DNA of 64,000 nt, taken from Oligoflexales bacterium (GTDB taxonomy: Bacteria > Bdellovibrionota_B > Oligoflexia > Oligoflexales > JALZUQ01). The notes under the pieces were generated by a model. That model had not been told where the DNA came from and did not search any database. It saw only the letters and a list, made by a program, of their open reading frames with translations. The stretch spans positions 17,219 to 81,218 of the forward strand of contig JALZUO010000028.1 of NCBI GenBank assembly GCA_023301565.1, read 5' to 3'. The translations under genes and the position numbers were made by a program. Below, piece by piece: positions 26,207 through 34,970 of this stretch (positions are counted from its first letter, which is position 1; each line of letters starts with the position of its first letter).

Positions 26207-26890
26207 TTAAAATGGGTCAAACAAGGTCCAACGCTTGGTTCTTGGGTTGAACACTATATTGTCGGATTTAAAGATTACTTTTTGAGGTAACCTGAATTCT
26301 TTTGGCAGAAGGTTGGGAACAGGAAGATCGAAAACGTAGGTGCCGTCCAAGGTTCGTGATCGATAAAACTGTTTGCCGGAAATCACTTTAACCTTGCAGC
26401 TATGTCGCTCGCAGATATCCTCAGCTAGTTTTCGAAACGTCTCGTTAAAGCTACTCTGCATCTTTTGCTTCTGAACAGACCCATCACCTAGACCTAAGAG
26501 ATAGTCGTGGGCAGTTCGGGGTTTGACATAGTCCATAAAGACCGTCCGCGGCATACTTTGCGAATAAGCACGGCTAACTATATCCACTTTCATTTCTGAA
26601 AATATATCCTCAAACTCTGCAAGCCACTCAAACCGGGCCTTATCAGCTATATATTTGCTGTCGGTCAAATATGTTTTGGCGACGTACTCGTCTCCATGCT
26701 CACCTTTAAGCTTCGTCACGATAGAATTAAGATCTTCAGAAAGCACTTCGACGTTTGAAAAACTCTTTTTTGTACCACCAAAGAAATGAGCTGCTAGAGC
26801 CTCTAGGCGCTTGCAAGCTTGTACTTGCTCTGCCGGTGAAAACAAAAGCAACACGATAAAAGTAAAAAGAAGCATTAAGAGTTGGTTCAT
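26207..26890 (-). CDS. exported protein of unknown function
   Basis: 228 residues from the ATG at 26890, chosen because it opens a signal peptide (LLMLLFTFIVLLLFSPAE, cleavage near VQA) and has GGGAGCG upstream. The mature protein begins CKRLEALAAHFFGG, is mixed helix/strand, and has a Cys pair (DICERHSCKV). No family recognised. It lies between the two copies of a short direct repeat, with purA on one side and purB on the other. Confidence 0.72.
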   Translation of the reverse strand: MNQLLMLLFTFIVLLLFSPAEQVQACKRLEALAAHFFGGTKKSFSNVEVLSEDLNSIVTKLKGEHGDEYVAKTYLTDSKYIADKARFEWLAEFEDIFSEMKVDIVSRAYSQSMPRTVFMDYVKPRTAHDYLLGLGDGSVQKQKMQSSFNETFRKLAEDICERHSCKVKVISGKQFYRSRTLDGTYVFDLPVPNLLPKEFRLPQKVIFKSDNIVFNPRTKRWTLFDPF

Positions 26891-27063
26891 AAAAAAGCGC
26901 TCCCAGGCTGCGTTTGGACGCATTGTCGCAAATTTAAAATGAATTTACGTAGCTACTATAGCATGAGGGCATAGTTGAGATGGCTCCTCTCGGTTTGTAC
27001 TTTCGATCTTAGAAATCCTCGCCTAAGCAAGCATGGTAGGTGCTAAACGCTTGTAGGCTCCAC

Positions 27064-27094
27064 GCTGCAATAAAATGCTGCTTCTGACGCCAAT
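27064..27094 (+). repeat. diverged direct repeat, copy 2
   Basis: Second copy of the repeat at 26053-26084, in the same orientation. It lies 40-70 bp before the purB start codon, directly upstream of a likely -10 box. Confidence 0.6.
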
Positions 27095-27106
27095 TTTTAC
27101 TATGAT
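27078..27106 (+). promoter_or_regulatory. predicted purB promoter
   Basis: TATGAT (27101-27106) is a good -10. A weak -35 (CTGCTT, 27078-27083) lies 17 bases upstream inside the direct repeat. The purB ATG is 28 bases downstream of the -10. Confidence 0.4.
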
Positions 27107-27134
27107 CTGAACCCTAAGCAATCGGAGAGTACTT

Positions 27135-28553
27135 ATGCCAAACGACGATCGGCCAAACACTCTAGCAATTAGCCCTTTGGACGGAAGATACCAAAGTAAA
27201 GTCAGTGGCTTATCTAGAATCGCCTCTGAAGGCGGGTTGATACTGTTTCGACTTCTAACCGAAGTCCTCTGGCTTAAACACCTGGGAGAGAGTCTCTTGG
27301 TCCCGTTTGAACTCAGTCAACCTGCAAAAAAAACTCTGAACACCCTACAAAGGAAACTGCAGCCTCTGGACTGGCAAAAGTGCGAGACAGACTACCTTGT
27401 TTGGATCAATGCGGTTAAAAGCATTGAAAAAGTAACGAACCATGACGTCAAAGCTGTGGAATATTTTTTACGCGACACTCTAAAAGAAGCAGGTGCAAAC
27501 TCTAAAGACTTAGCAATGATCCACTTTGGCTGCACTTCGGCAGACATTAACTCTACAAGTTACGCTATGATGCTCGGAGCTATACACGGTAGTTTTTCCA
27601 AGCTGGTAGCAAAGATTAGCTCCGAGTTAGCCAAAAAATCTAGGCAGTGGGCAGGCGAACCACTTTTAGCTCTTACGCACGGGCAGCCAGCCTCACCAAC
27701 CACTTTAGGTAAAGAACTAGCTGTTTTTCTTGTACGCATAAGGCGCCTGCAGTTTTCGGCCCCTATCTTTTTAAGCGCTAAAATGAGTGGTGCGGTTGGT
27801 GGCTTTCATGCGCATGTCGCTGGCTTTCCTGGTGTAGATTGGCCGAGGGTTCAAAAAGATTTTTTTGCCCCGCTTGGAATTACGCCAGCAGCGCTAACCA
27901 CGCAAATAGACTCTCATGACTGTATAGCTGAGTACTTATATAAAGTTGCAATGCTCAACCAGGTTCTTTTAGGTCTTTGCAGGGACTCGTGGCTTTATAT
28001 CAGCCGTGGTGTTTTCAAGCTTAAAAAAGTAGATGGGGAAGTTGGCTCTTCGACCATGCCGCACAAGGTAAACCCGATTGACTTTGAAAACGCGGAAGGC
28101 AACCTACAGATAGGCACAGATCTATGCCAGGTGCTTGCCCGAAAGCTGACCGTTTCCAGGCTTCAAAGGGACCTTAGTGACTCTACTGCTTTACGTTCGC
28201 TTGGGTCAACACTAGGCTATTCAATGATTGCTCTGCAGGCCTTGCATAAAGGTTTGCAAAAGCTCGACTTCAACCAGAGTGCAGCAGCAGAAGAGCTTGC
28301 TGAGGTTCCAGAAGTTTTAACTGAAGGCGTGCAATCAGCGCTAAGGGCGAATGGTGTCGCAGATGCTTACGAGCAGCTTAAGGAGATTTCTCGGGGCGCA
28401 CCGCTTAGTTTGCTGCAGCTTCGAGGGTTTGTAGAAGAGCATTCAGATTTAACGGCAGAACAAAAAAAGTATTGGTCCGAGATGACTCCCGCAGAGTACG
28501 TAGGAAAGTCAGAAGAAATCACGCGTGATTTTCTTCGCACTGAATGCTCTTGA
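27135..28553 (+). CDS. purB: adenylosuccinate lyase
   Basis: Cleaves adenylosuccinate to AMP and SAICAR to AICAR, each with release of fumarate. The fumarase/aspartase-superfamily signature GSSTMPHKVNPIDFENAEGN is present, along with NHDVKAVEYFL, FGCTSADINS and LTHGQPASPTT. The N-terminus AISPLDGRY and the length of 472 aa are those of the E. coli-type PurB. CGGAGAG precedes the ATG. lpxD follows after 63 bp. Confidence 0.95.
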   Translation: MPNDDRPNTLAISPLDGRYQSKVSGLSRIASEGGLILFRLLTEVLWLKHLGESLLVPFELSQPAKKTLNTLQRKLQPLDWQKCETDYLVWINAVKSIEKVTNHDVKAVEYFLRDTLKEAGANSKDLAMIHFGCTSADINSTSYAMMLGAIHGSFSKLVAKISSELAKKSRQWAGEPLLALTHGQPASPTTLGKELAVFLVRIRRLQFSAPIFLSAKMSGAVGGFHAHVAGFPGVDWPRVQKDFFAPLGITPAALTTQIDSHDCIAEYLYKVAMLNQVLLGLCRDSWLYISRGVFKLKKVDGEVGSSTMPHKVNPIDFENAEGNLQIGTDLCQVLARKLTVSRLQRDLSDSTALRSLGSTLGYSMIALQALHKGLQKLDFNQSAAAEELAEVPEVLTEGVQSALRANGVADAYEQLKEISRGAPLSLLQLRGFVEEHSDLTAEQKKYWSEMTPAEYVGKSEEITRDFLRTECS

Positions 28554-28616
28554 TTGGGTGGACAAATCGTAAATACGAACTTCGAAGCTAAAAAAGATTA
28601 AAATAAGGTAAAAACA

Positions 28617-29648
28617 ATGGCAACACCTAACCAATTGACTTTAGACGAGTTGGCCCAAAAATTTAGTGCTAAGCTTAGGTTCCCTAACTCGGTAGAAGTG
28701 TCAGCTAAAGATAAATGTATAGATGGTGTAAACAACCTGGCCAGTGCCGGGGCCTGTGATGCTAGCGTATGGAAAGACCCGAGGTACCGCAAACAGTTTT
28801 CCGAAACCAAAGCCGGTGTGGTCTTTGTTAAAGAGTTTCAAGAAGACATTTCTGTAGCGCAGCTTGTACACCCGCATCCAGACGTGGCCTTTGTAAGTCT
28901 AATTCAGTACCTAAACCCAAGCGCTGTAGCCAAACCAGCTCAGAGCACACAAGCCTTTATTGCAGGCACGGCAACGGTGGACCCGGCAGCAGAGGTGCAG
29001 GCCGGCGCCTATATTGGCGAAGGTGCTGTGGTAGAGGCTGGCGCCATCCTGCATGCAGGTAGCTATGTTGGCTCAAATGCAAAAGTAGGTAAGGGCACGG
29101 TGCTACATGCAAATGCAGTTTTAGAGGCAGGCTGTGTTACAGGAAAAAACTGCATTTTGTTCGCCGGTGCGGTGGTCGGCGCAGACGGTTTTGGTTATGT
29201 TGGCGAGGCACCTGGTCAAAACCCCGAACATCCAGCTGGAAGAATCCTAAAGGTGCCGCAGATTGGCAATGTGGTCCTTGGCGACAGGGTGGAAATAGGC
29301 GCAACGACAACGGTTGATCGCGCAGCTTTTGGCTCTACTATTTTAGGAAATGACGTGAAACTCGATTGCAAGGTACAGGTAGGACACAACTGTGAGATTG
29401 GCGCATGCACGGTAATCTCAGGTATGACTGCTATTGCCGGTTCTGCAAAAATAGGACGTTGGTGTTTGATTGGCGGCGTTGTCGCCATCAAAGGGCATAC
29501 GGTGATGACAGACGGCGTGCAGATTGCCGCATGCTCCGTGGTAGGGCGCAGCGTCCGGGAAGCCGGGCAGTATGGTGGCGACCCTATTGTACCCATAGAT
29601 GTGTGGCGGAGAAACAAACTAAAGCAGGCTAGGGAAATGCGGCGGTGA
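28617..29648 (+). CDS. lpxD: UDP-3-O-(3-hydroxyacyl)glucosamine N-acyltransferase
   Basis: Third step of lipid A synthesis: transfers the N-linked hydroxyacyl chain from ACP. The N-terminal uridine-binding domain (about 1-100) is followed by a left-handed beta-helix of hexapeptide repeats (about 105-300). The catalytic His is in VQVGHNCEIG, and VVGADGFGY is the family signature. C-terminal helix WRRNKLKQAREM fits. The length is 343 aa. It stands outside the usual bamA-skp-lpxD-fabZ-lpxA cluster, downstream of purB. Confidence 0.93.
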   Translation: MATPNQLTLDELAQKFSAKLRFPNSVEVSAKDKCIDGVNNLASAGACDASVWKDPRYRKQFSETKAGVVFVKEFQEDISVAQLVHPHPDVAFVSLIQYLNPSAVAKPAQSTQAFIAGTATVDPAAEVQAGAYIGEGAVVEAGAILHAGSYVGSNAKVGKGTVLHANAVLEAGCVTGKNCILFAGAVVGADGFGYVGEAPGQNPEHPAGRILKVPQIGNVVLGDRVEIGATTTVDRAAFGSTILGNDVKLDCKVQVGHNCEIGACTVISGMTAIAGSAKIGRWCLIGGVVAIKGHTVMTDGVQIAACSVVGRSVREAGQYGGDPIVPIDVWRRNKLKQAREMRR

Positions 29649-29885
29649 AAGTGGGGCTGCAAGATCCGTCTCAGAAGTGCTTCCGTTTTGAATAGAGACT
29701 AAATGAATGATTCAGTTTTTCCATTTTCTACAAAATGTAGCAAAGCTTTAAAGTACTCGATTTTCTTATACCTACTTAAAAACAAACAATACTTTATCTT
29801 GGCTGGACCTAATACTTACTGAGCAGCCCTGAATAAAGCGCTGTAGGCGTCGCACCAACTTTTACAGCAGGGGTAGGTATAAAGT

Positions 29886-30119
29886 CTAAAGCCTGACCGT
29901 TCCATCACCTGAAGTAGTCTCGCTACTTGCGATAGGCTCTACCTTTTCGAATGCATTGCTAGTGTCGTATACGGGTTTAGGTATAAAGGGGTCTTGGGGA
30001 TATTCGTAGTCTGTGGATTGCCAGAAGAAAGCGCTGATTAAAAGTGCTACAAAAAAATACAGCAAGAGCTTGCCCTGACGGGTGTGAAGCTCTTGCTGGT
30101 TTTGTATACGCCTGTGCAT
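29886..30119 (-). CDS. small single-pass membrane protein, unknown
   Basis: 77 residues: a polar, charged N-terminus (1-16), one hydrophobic helix LLLYFFVALLISAFFW (about 19-34), then an acidic, proline-containing tail. An AGGA lies upstream of the ATG. It follows rpmG on the same strand with a 90-bp gap. No family recognised. Topology with the C-terminus outside is inferred from the charge distribution. Confidence 0.5.
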   Translation of the reverse strand: MHRRIQNQQELHTRQGKLLLYFFVALLISAFFWQSTDYEYPQDPFIPKPVYDTSNAFEKVEPIASSETTSGDGTVRL

Positions 30120-30208
30120 CTCTTGGGTTCCTTATTGTTAGTAAGTTACCCCTTCTTTTAGCAAAAGCCAAATTAGAAGACATTAAGACGCGGAAGAAGA
30201 AAAAGTGA

Positions 30209-30388
30209 TTACTTCTTCTTACTTTTGTTGATTTTTACTTCTTTGAACTCAACGTGCTTTTTTACGACTGGGTCATATTTTTTGACACGTACTTTGTCGC
30301 AGTTTTTTCCGCGAGTGGTTGTGTAAAAAAAGCCTGTTCCAGCAGTAGATTCAAGCCTGATTTTCTCACGAGTGACTTTTTTTGCCAT
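30209..30388 (-). CDS. rpmG: 50S ribosomal protein L33
   Basis: 59 codons encode a protein starting [19 protein letters not shown], with [10 protein letters not shown] and [18 protein letters not shown], the bL33 pattern. It has one Cys only and lacks the two CxxC pairs, so it is the zinc-independent form. AGGAAAAAGAG precedes the ATG. It is not next to rpmB, secE or nusG, its common neighbours. Confidence 0.93.
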   Translation of the reverse strand: MAKKVTREKIRLESTAGTGFFYTTTRGKNCDKVRVKKYDPVVKKHVEFKEVKINKSKKK

Positions 30389-30659
30389 CTCTTTTTCCTT
30401 ACTTGGTTTTGCCTTTACTCAAAAAGAAGCTGCCTATGCACCCGCTTTTGAAGGCTGATTCGAATTCTAGGTGCTTTCAATGCACCCAAATACACCTTAA
30501 GCCCCCAAAATTACACCTACCTATAGGGGAATGCAAGTGGCTGGCATCAAGGGTCTCGAAGATTTTGCTTTGTTTGCATAAAAAACTTGCAGTTTCAATC
30601 CAATCTACGAGGGAGAGCCTGATAAGATATTGTTATTGCGGATAACTTTGGAGCAGCTT

Positions 30660-32132
30660 ATGCGATTATTTGGTGGGTGGAGCTTGTGCATTTGGTTGGC
30701 TTTGTGGAGCTATTCGGTAAATGCTCAGACCAGCAATGTATCAGACCTTAGGTCTTCGGTGTTTAAGATCATCACTATCAGCGCCTCGCCTGATTACAGA
30801 AACCCGTGGAACGATTTTTCACCTTCTCAATCTTTTGGTACCGGATTTTATATAGGTCAAAAGCTTATTTTGACAAACGCGCACGTAGTGGCTGAACACC
30901 GTTATGTCATGGTGCAAAAAGACGGTGAGGCCAGGCCTGTAAGAGCCAAGGTCTTGTTTCAAGGCCATGATTGTGACCTAGCAATTTTGAGTGTCGATGA
31001 CGCTGCGTTTTTTCAAAACATAAAGCCTCTGACTTTAGGGGGCGTCCCTAGGCTTTTGTCTCCGGTTCAAGCGATTGGCTACCCAGTGGGTGGAGAGCAG
31101 CTTTCGATCACAGACGGTGTCGTAAGCCGAATGGGGTTTAATGTTTATTCTCACGACGGTTTTGCCCAGCATTTTTTAATCCAAGTTGATTCGGCGATTA
31201 ACCCAGGAAACAGCGGCGGGCCGGTGGTTCAAGGTGGCAAAGTAGTAGGGGTGGCCTTTCAAGGCCGAACCACAGCGCAAAGCACGGGCTACATTATTCC
31301 TACACCTGTAGTCGAACGGTTTTTAACAGACATTTCAGATGGCAAGTACGACGGACACCCGTTTCACGGGTTATCGCTTCAAAAATGGTCGATGACAAAC
31401 CCGAGTTTACGTAAGTTTATGAAAAAAAGTGACGTTCAAGGCATCCTGGTTGCGGATGTCGCCGAGTATGAAGGCGTATCAAAGGTGCTTCAAGCAGGTG
31501 ATTTGATCACTGAGATGGAAGGAAAAGCCATTGGTGTCGACGGTAAAATTGAGTACTACCGCGAAAGAGTTGATTTTAGGGTTCTCATAGATCAAAAACA
31601 AGTGGGTGAAAACGTTTCGATGAAAATTGTGCGAAATGGCAAACCGATGGAAGTCAGCTTTAAGGCTGGCAGCCGCCGCAAACACTACAAGCGCAATACA
31701 GTTTATAAAAAAAGGCCTCCTTATGCTGTTGTTGGCGGCATGGTTTTTACACCATTGACAAGAAACCTTTTAGAGACCTGGGGCAAGTCTTGGTACCTCG
31801 AATCGCCTCTTTCCCTGCGTAGAATCCACGCTTATTATGAGCACTCAGAGCTTGCCGGCCGCGACGATGTCATTGTCTATGTGCAAAAGCTTGGGTCTCG
31901 CATCAACAGCTACGTGCAGACGCCCAAGTTTGCCATTGTTAAGTCTGTTCAGGGTAAAGAGCCCAAAAGCTTTTCCGAGTTTGTAGAGCTAACGCAAAAC
32001 TATGATGGAAAATTTTTGAAGATCGACTACTTTTTTGATGAGATACCTACTTTTTTAAGTCAAGAATCAAGAAAAGAAGCAGAGGCTGAGATTCTTCAGT
32101 CGTTTCGAATTCAAAAAGGTTTTGTTCTTTAA
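30660..32132 (+). CDS. exported Deg-like serine protease with PDZ domain
   Basis: 490 residues from the ATG at 30660 (GGAG upstream), with a signal peptide ending near VNA. The trypsin-fold domain has a complete triad: His in TNAHVV, Asp in HDCDLAIL, Ser in INPGNSGGPVV. A PDZ-like region follows (LVADVAEYEGVSKVLQAGD and DLITEMEGK), then an extra C-terminal domain of about 170 residues not found in DegP. This architecture resembles plant-type Deg/DegP9-like proteases rather than DegP. It is followed 22 bp later by a catalytically dead paralogue. Confidence 0.83.
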   Translation: MRLFGGWSLCIWLALWSYSVNAQTSNVSDLRSSVFKIITISASPDYRNPWNDFSPSQSFGTGFYIGQKLILTNAHVVAEHRYVMVQKDGEARPVRAKVLFQGHDCDLAILSVDDAAFFQNIKPLTLGGVPRLLSPVQAIGYPVGGEQLSITDGVVSRMGFNVYSHDGFAQHFLIQVDSAINPGNSGGPVVQGGKVVGVAFQGRTTAQSTGYIIPTPVVERFLTDISDGKYDGHPFHGLSLQKWSMTNPSLRKFMKKSDVQGILVADVAEYEGVSKVLQAGDLITEMEGKAIGVDGKIEYYRERVDFRVLIDQKQVGENVSMKIVRNGKPMEVSFKAGSRRKHYKRNTVYKKRPPYAVVGGMVFTPLTRNLLETWGKSWYLESPLSLRRIHAYYEHSELAGRDDVIVYVQKLGSRINSYVQTPKFAIVKSVQGKEPKSFSEFVELTQNYDGKFLKIDYFFDEIPTFLSQESRKEAEAEILQSFRIQKGFVL

Positions 32133-32154
32133 ACGCTTGCTCTAGGAGCTTTCA

Positions 32155-33654
32155 GTGAAAAATATTTATTTATCTGGATATAAAACAGCAGGAAAGCAGC
32201 TTATGTATAAACTTGGAATCATCGCAGTACTCTTTTCGGTTTTCATTTCGTCTTTTAGTTGTGTCCCGACTAGCGTGCTAGATCACAAAAACAGCATTGC
32301 GCTGATGAATGTAACTCGCTTAGATCCAGATTTTGAAGCGCCTTGGCTCATGCTTCCGCCTAAGCAAACCGCTGCCTTTGCTTTTTTTCTTTCTGACGAC
32401 ACGCTACTTACAACCTATAAGTTTTTGCAAAACACTAGGCTTGTCGATGCACAGCTTGTGGGAGAGAGTGAAAAACGCGAAGCAGAAGTATCTTTTTTTG
32501 ATCCAGATGTAGGCTACGCACTTCTCAAGCTAAAAGAGCCGATCAAGGACGCTAACCCTTACAGCTTGTTGAATGAGGAGCTTTCCATTGGTAAAAAGTG
32601 TACGGGCATACGGGTGGAAAAGGGCGATCAAATCAAAGAGGTAGAGCTGACCCTTGAAAGGGTTGAGATGGGTGAGATTTCGACGAGCTTAAGGCGAGTG
32701 CCGCAATATATTTTTAGCGGTGAGTCCGATGGTTTTGGTTTGAACCAGCCACTACTATGCGGAAGCATGTTAGCTGGGCTGATTGTTGCAAAAGGCGACG
32801 ATGAACTTACGGTGACCCCTTCTTTTTTGATGAAGGATTTTTTATCTCGCTCCAAGAAAAAAGAGTACATAGGCTATGCGAGTCTAGGCGTTTCTACAGA
32901 CGCTGTGTTGGATAAAAATCGCTTGGAGTATATGGGGATTGAAAAGGGACAGACAGGACTCGTTGTCCGCTACATTTTACCTGATAGCCCAGCTGCCAAG
33001 CATTTAAAAGCGGGAGATTTTATCACAGATTTGGATGGACACGCTTTGGACGAGTATGGGTACATCGAACATAAAAAATGGGGCAAAATTAAGTTCCACT
33101 ATGTGGTTTCGAAGAAATCTCCTGGAGAGTCAATCAAAGTTACGCGGTATCGTGATGGAAAAAAAGAGTCTGTTTCTTGGGAGCTCGATCGCTTTGATTC
33201 AAATACAGGCCTACTGCATGTGAACTCAAAAAACTCGCTACAGTTAGACCATGAAATCATCGGTGGAATGATTTTTCAAGAGCTCAGCTTAGGCTACTTA
33301 AAAGTCTGGGGTAAAAACTGGTACAAGACAGCACCACTGCGGTTGATGCAGATATTTTCGCAGTCTAACTTTGAACGTGAAAAGAAGGGCGAGCGTGTAG
33401 TAGTCCTCAACAAAGTACTGGCCGACTCGGTCAATGAAGGCTACCAGGACCTGCAAAGCCTTATTTTAGATTCGGTTAATGGCAAAAAGATACAATCCTT
33501 GGCTGATCTGCGAAAAATCATTAAGGATTTCCCTATGTTAGTTGACGGCAAAAAGTTTGCAAAGTTTGAGTTTAGGTTCCTTGAGGGCATGGCTGTTCTG
33601 GGATACGAGGCGATTGCTGCGTCCGAAAAAAGGATTGCCCAAAAGTACTTGTAA
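32155..33654 (+). CDS. lipoprotein pseudoprotease, Deg-like paralogue
   Basis: Tandem relative of the preceding protease, with the same order: protease-like domain, PDZ (YILPDSPAAKHLKAGDFITDLDG) and the extra C-terminal domain (shared GGMIFQELS/GGMVFTPLT and WGKNWYKTAPLRL/WGKSWYLESPLSL). The triad is lost: the His site reads TTYKFLQ, the Asp site DVGYALL, and the Ser site NQPLLCGSM. The signal peptide ends in a lipobox SFSC, so it should be lipidated. A GTG at 32155 (GGAG upstream) and an ATG at 32203 both open the frame; the ATG gives a more typical lipoprotein signal. It probably partners or regulates the active protease. Confidence 0.78.
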   Translation: MKNIYLSGYKTAGKQLMYKLGIIAVLFSVFISSFSCVPTSVLDHKNSIALMNVTRLDPDFEAPWLMLPPKQTAAFAFFLSDDTLLTTYKFLQNTRLVDAQLVGESEKREAEVSFFDPDVGYALLKLKEPIKDANPYSLLNEELSIGKKCTGIRVEKGDQIKEVELTLERVEMGEISTSLRRVPQYIFSGESDGFGLNQPLLCGSMLAGLIVAKGDDELTVTPSFLMKDFLSRSKKKEYIGYASLGVSTDAVLDKNRLEYMGIEKGQTGLVVRYILPDSPAAKHLKAGDFITDLDGHALDEYGYIEHKKWGKIKFHYVVSKKSPGESIKVTRYRDGKKESVSWELDRFDSNTGLLHVNSKNSLQLDHEIIGGMIFQELSLGYLKVWGKNWYKTAPLRLMQIFSQSNFEREKKGERVVVLNKVLADSVNEGYQDLQSLILDSVNGKKIQSLADLRKIIKDFPMLVDGKKFAKFEFRFLEGMAVLGYEAIAASEKRIAQKYL

Positions 33655-33698
33655 GCCTTAAGTTGGTGCTTCGCCTTTTTCTAAGGTAGGGGGATTTT

Positions 33699-34970
33699 GT
33701 GCACCAAACCAAAAATGAAACAAATTATGACGTAGTCGTGGTCGGTGGCGGGGCTGCAGGCTACTTTGCTGCTCTGAGCCTTTGTGAGCTTTCGGACGCT
33801 CCTTTAAAGGTGCTGATCTTAGAGGCGCAAAAGAGCTGCCTTGCGAAGGTGAAAATTTCAGGGGGCGGACGCTGCAACATTACCCATAACCTGATGGACC
33901 CCAAAGAGCTTATTAAAGGCTACCCGAGAGGCCGCAAAGAGATGCTTGGGCCTTTTTATCATTGGGGTCCGCAGCAGATGCTCGACTGGTTTCAAAAGCA
34001 CGGTTTGGACCACAAAATCGAAGCTGACGGACGGATCTTCCCCTTAAAAAACACCTCACAAGCAGTTATAGACTGTTTTGAATCGCTCGCCTTAAAGTAT
34101 GGCATCGAGGTCGAAACCCGGCAAATGGTTGAGTCGATCGAACGTCGTGAAGCTCGGTTTTGGCTGCAGACACCGACGCGTAGCATCGGCACCAAAAAGC
34201 TTCTGCTGGCAACTGGAGGTTCGCGTGCAGGCCACAAGCTAGCAGAAGGTTTGGGGCATAGCCTTACTTCTACCTTCCCGAGTATTTTTACGTTTAAAGT
34301 AGCAGATAAAAATCTGCATGCCCTCTCGGGCCTTAGCTTGCAAGATGTTTCGGTAGAGCTTCGTGCAGGCCCTAAGTCTTTTACAGCCCGTGGCCCGCTG
34401 CTTGTGACCCACTGGGGCCTTTCCGGGCCTTCTGTCTTAAAGGTTTCAGCTTTTGCTGCTGGCGAGCTAGCAGCTATTAAGTACCGGTCTTTGTTTGCTT
34501 TAGATTTTTTTCCAGACCAAAGTAAAGAAGAGCTTTTCACGCGGCTAGAGGTCATTGCCCGTAAAAATCCAAAGAAAAAAGTTGCCACGACCCCTTTTGA
34601 GCCAATTCCAAAACGATTTTGGCAATACCTGGTGCAAAACCAGGCCTTAGATTCTGCTTTTTGGAATGACGAGTGGAATAAGCTCAGTGAAAAACAGCTT
34701 TTGGAGTTTGCCGGCAGGCTTAAAAAATTCGAGCTACACCTTGCTGGCAGGGCTGTTTACAAAGACGAGTTTGTCACAGGCGGCGGGGTAGAAAACAAGG
34801 GGGTGGATTTTAGGACCATGCAAAGCAAACTTGTCGAAGGTCTTTATTTTTCAGGAGAAATCTTAAATGTGGACGGGATTACCGGGGGGTTCAACTTTCA
34901 AAATGCTTGGACTACTGGGCGTCTTTGTGGTCAGCATCTTGCGAAAGTACTTGAGCCTATTTGCTCGTAA
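33699..34970 (+). CDS. BaiN/YhiN (HI0933)-family FAD-dependent oxidoreductase
   Basis: Flavoprotein of 423 aa. The FAD Rossmann motif VVVGGGAAGYFAAL is at the N-terminus, followed by the family hallmark KISGGGRCNITHN, LLATGGSRAG and the C-terminal FSGEILNVDGITGGFNFQNAW. The start is GTG 33699 with a strong AGGTAGGGGG site. The substrate in most bacteria is unknown. Its 3' end overlaps the convergent histidine kinase by 14 bp. Confidence 0.9.
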   Translation: MHQTKNETNYDVVVVGGGAAGYFAALSLCELSDAPLKVLILEAQKSCLAKVKISGGGRCNITHNLMDPKELIKGYPRGRKEMLGPFYHWGPQQMLDWFQKHGLDHKIEADGRIFPLKNTSQAVIDCFESLALKYGIEVETRQMVESIERREARFWLQTPTRSIGTKKLLLATGGSRAGHKLAEGLGHSLTSTFPSIFTFKVADKNLHALSGLSLQDVSVELRAGPKSFTARGPLLVTHWGLSGPSVLKVSAFAAGELAAIKYRSLFALDFFPDQSKEELFTRLEVIARKNPKKKVATTPFEPIPKRFWQYLVQNQALDSAFWNDEWNKLSEKQLLEFAGRLKKFELHLAGRAVYKDEFVTGGGVENKGVDFRTMQSKLVEGLYFSGEILNVDGITGGFNFQNAWTTGRLCGQHLAKVLEPICS

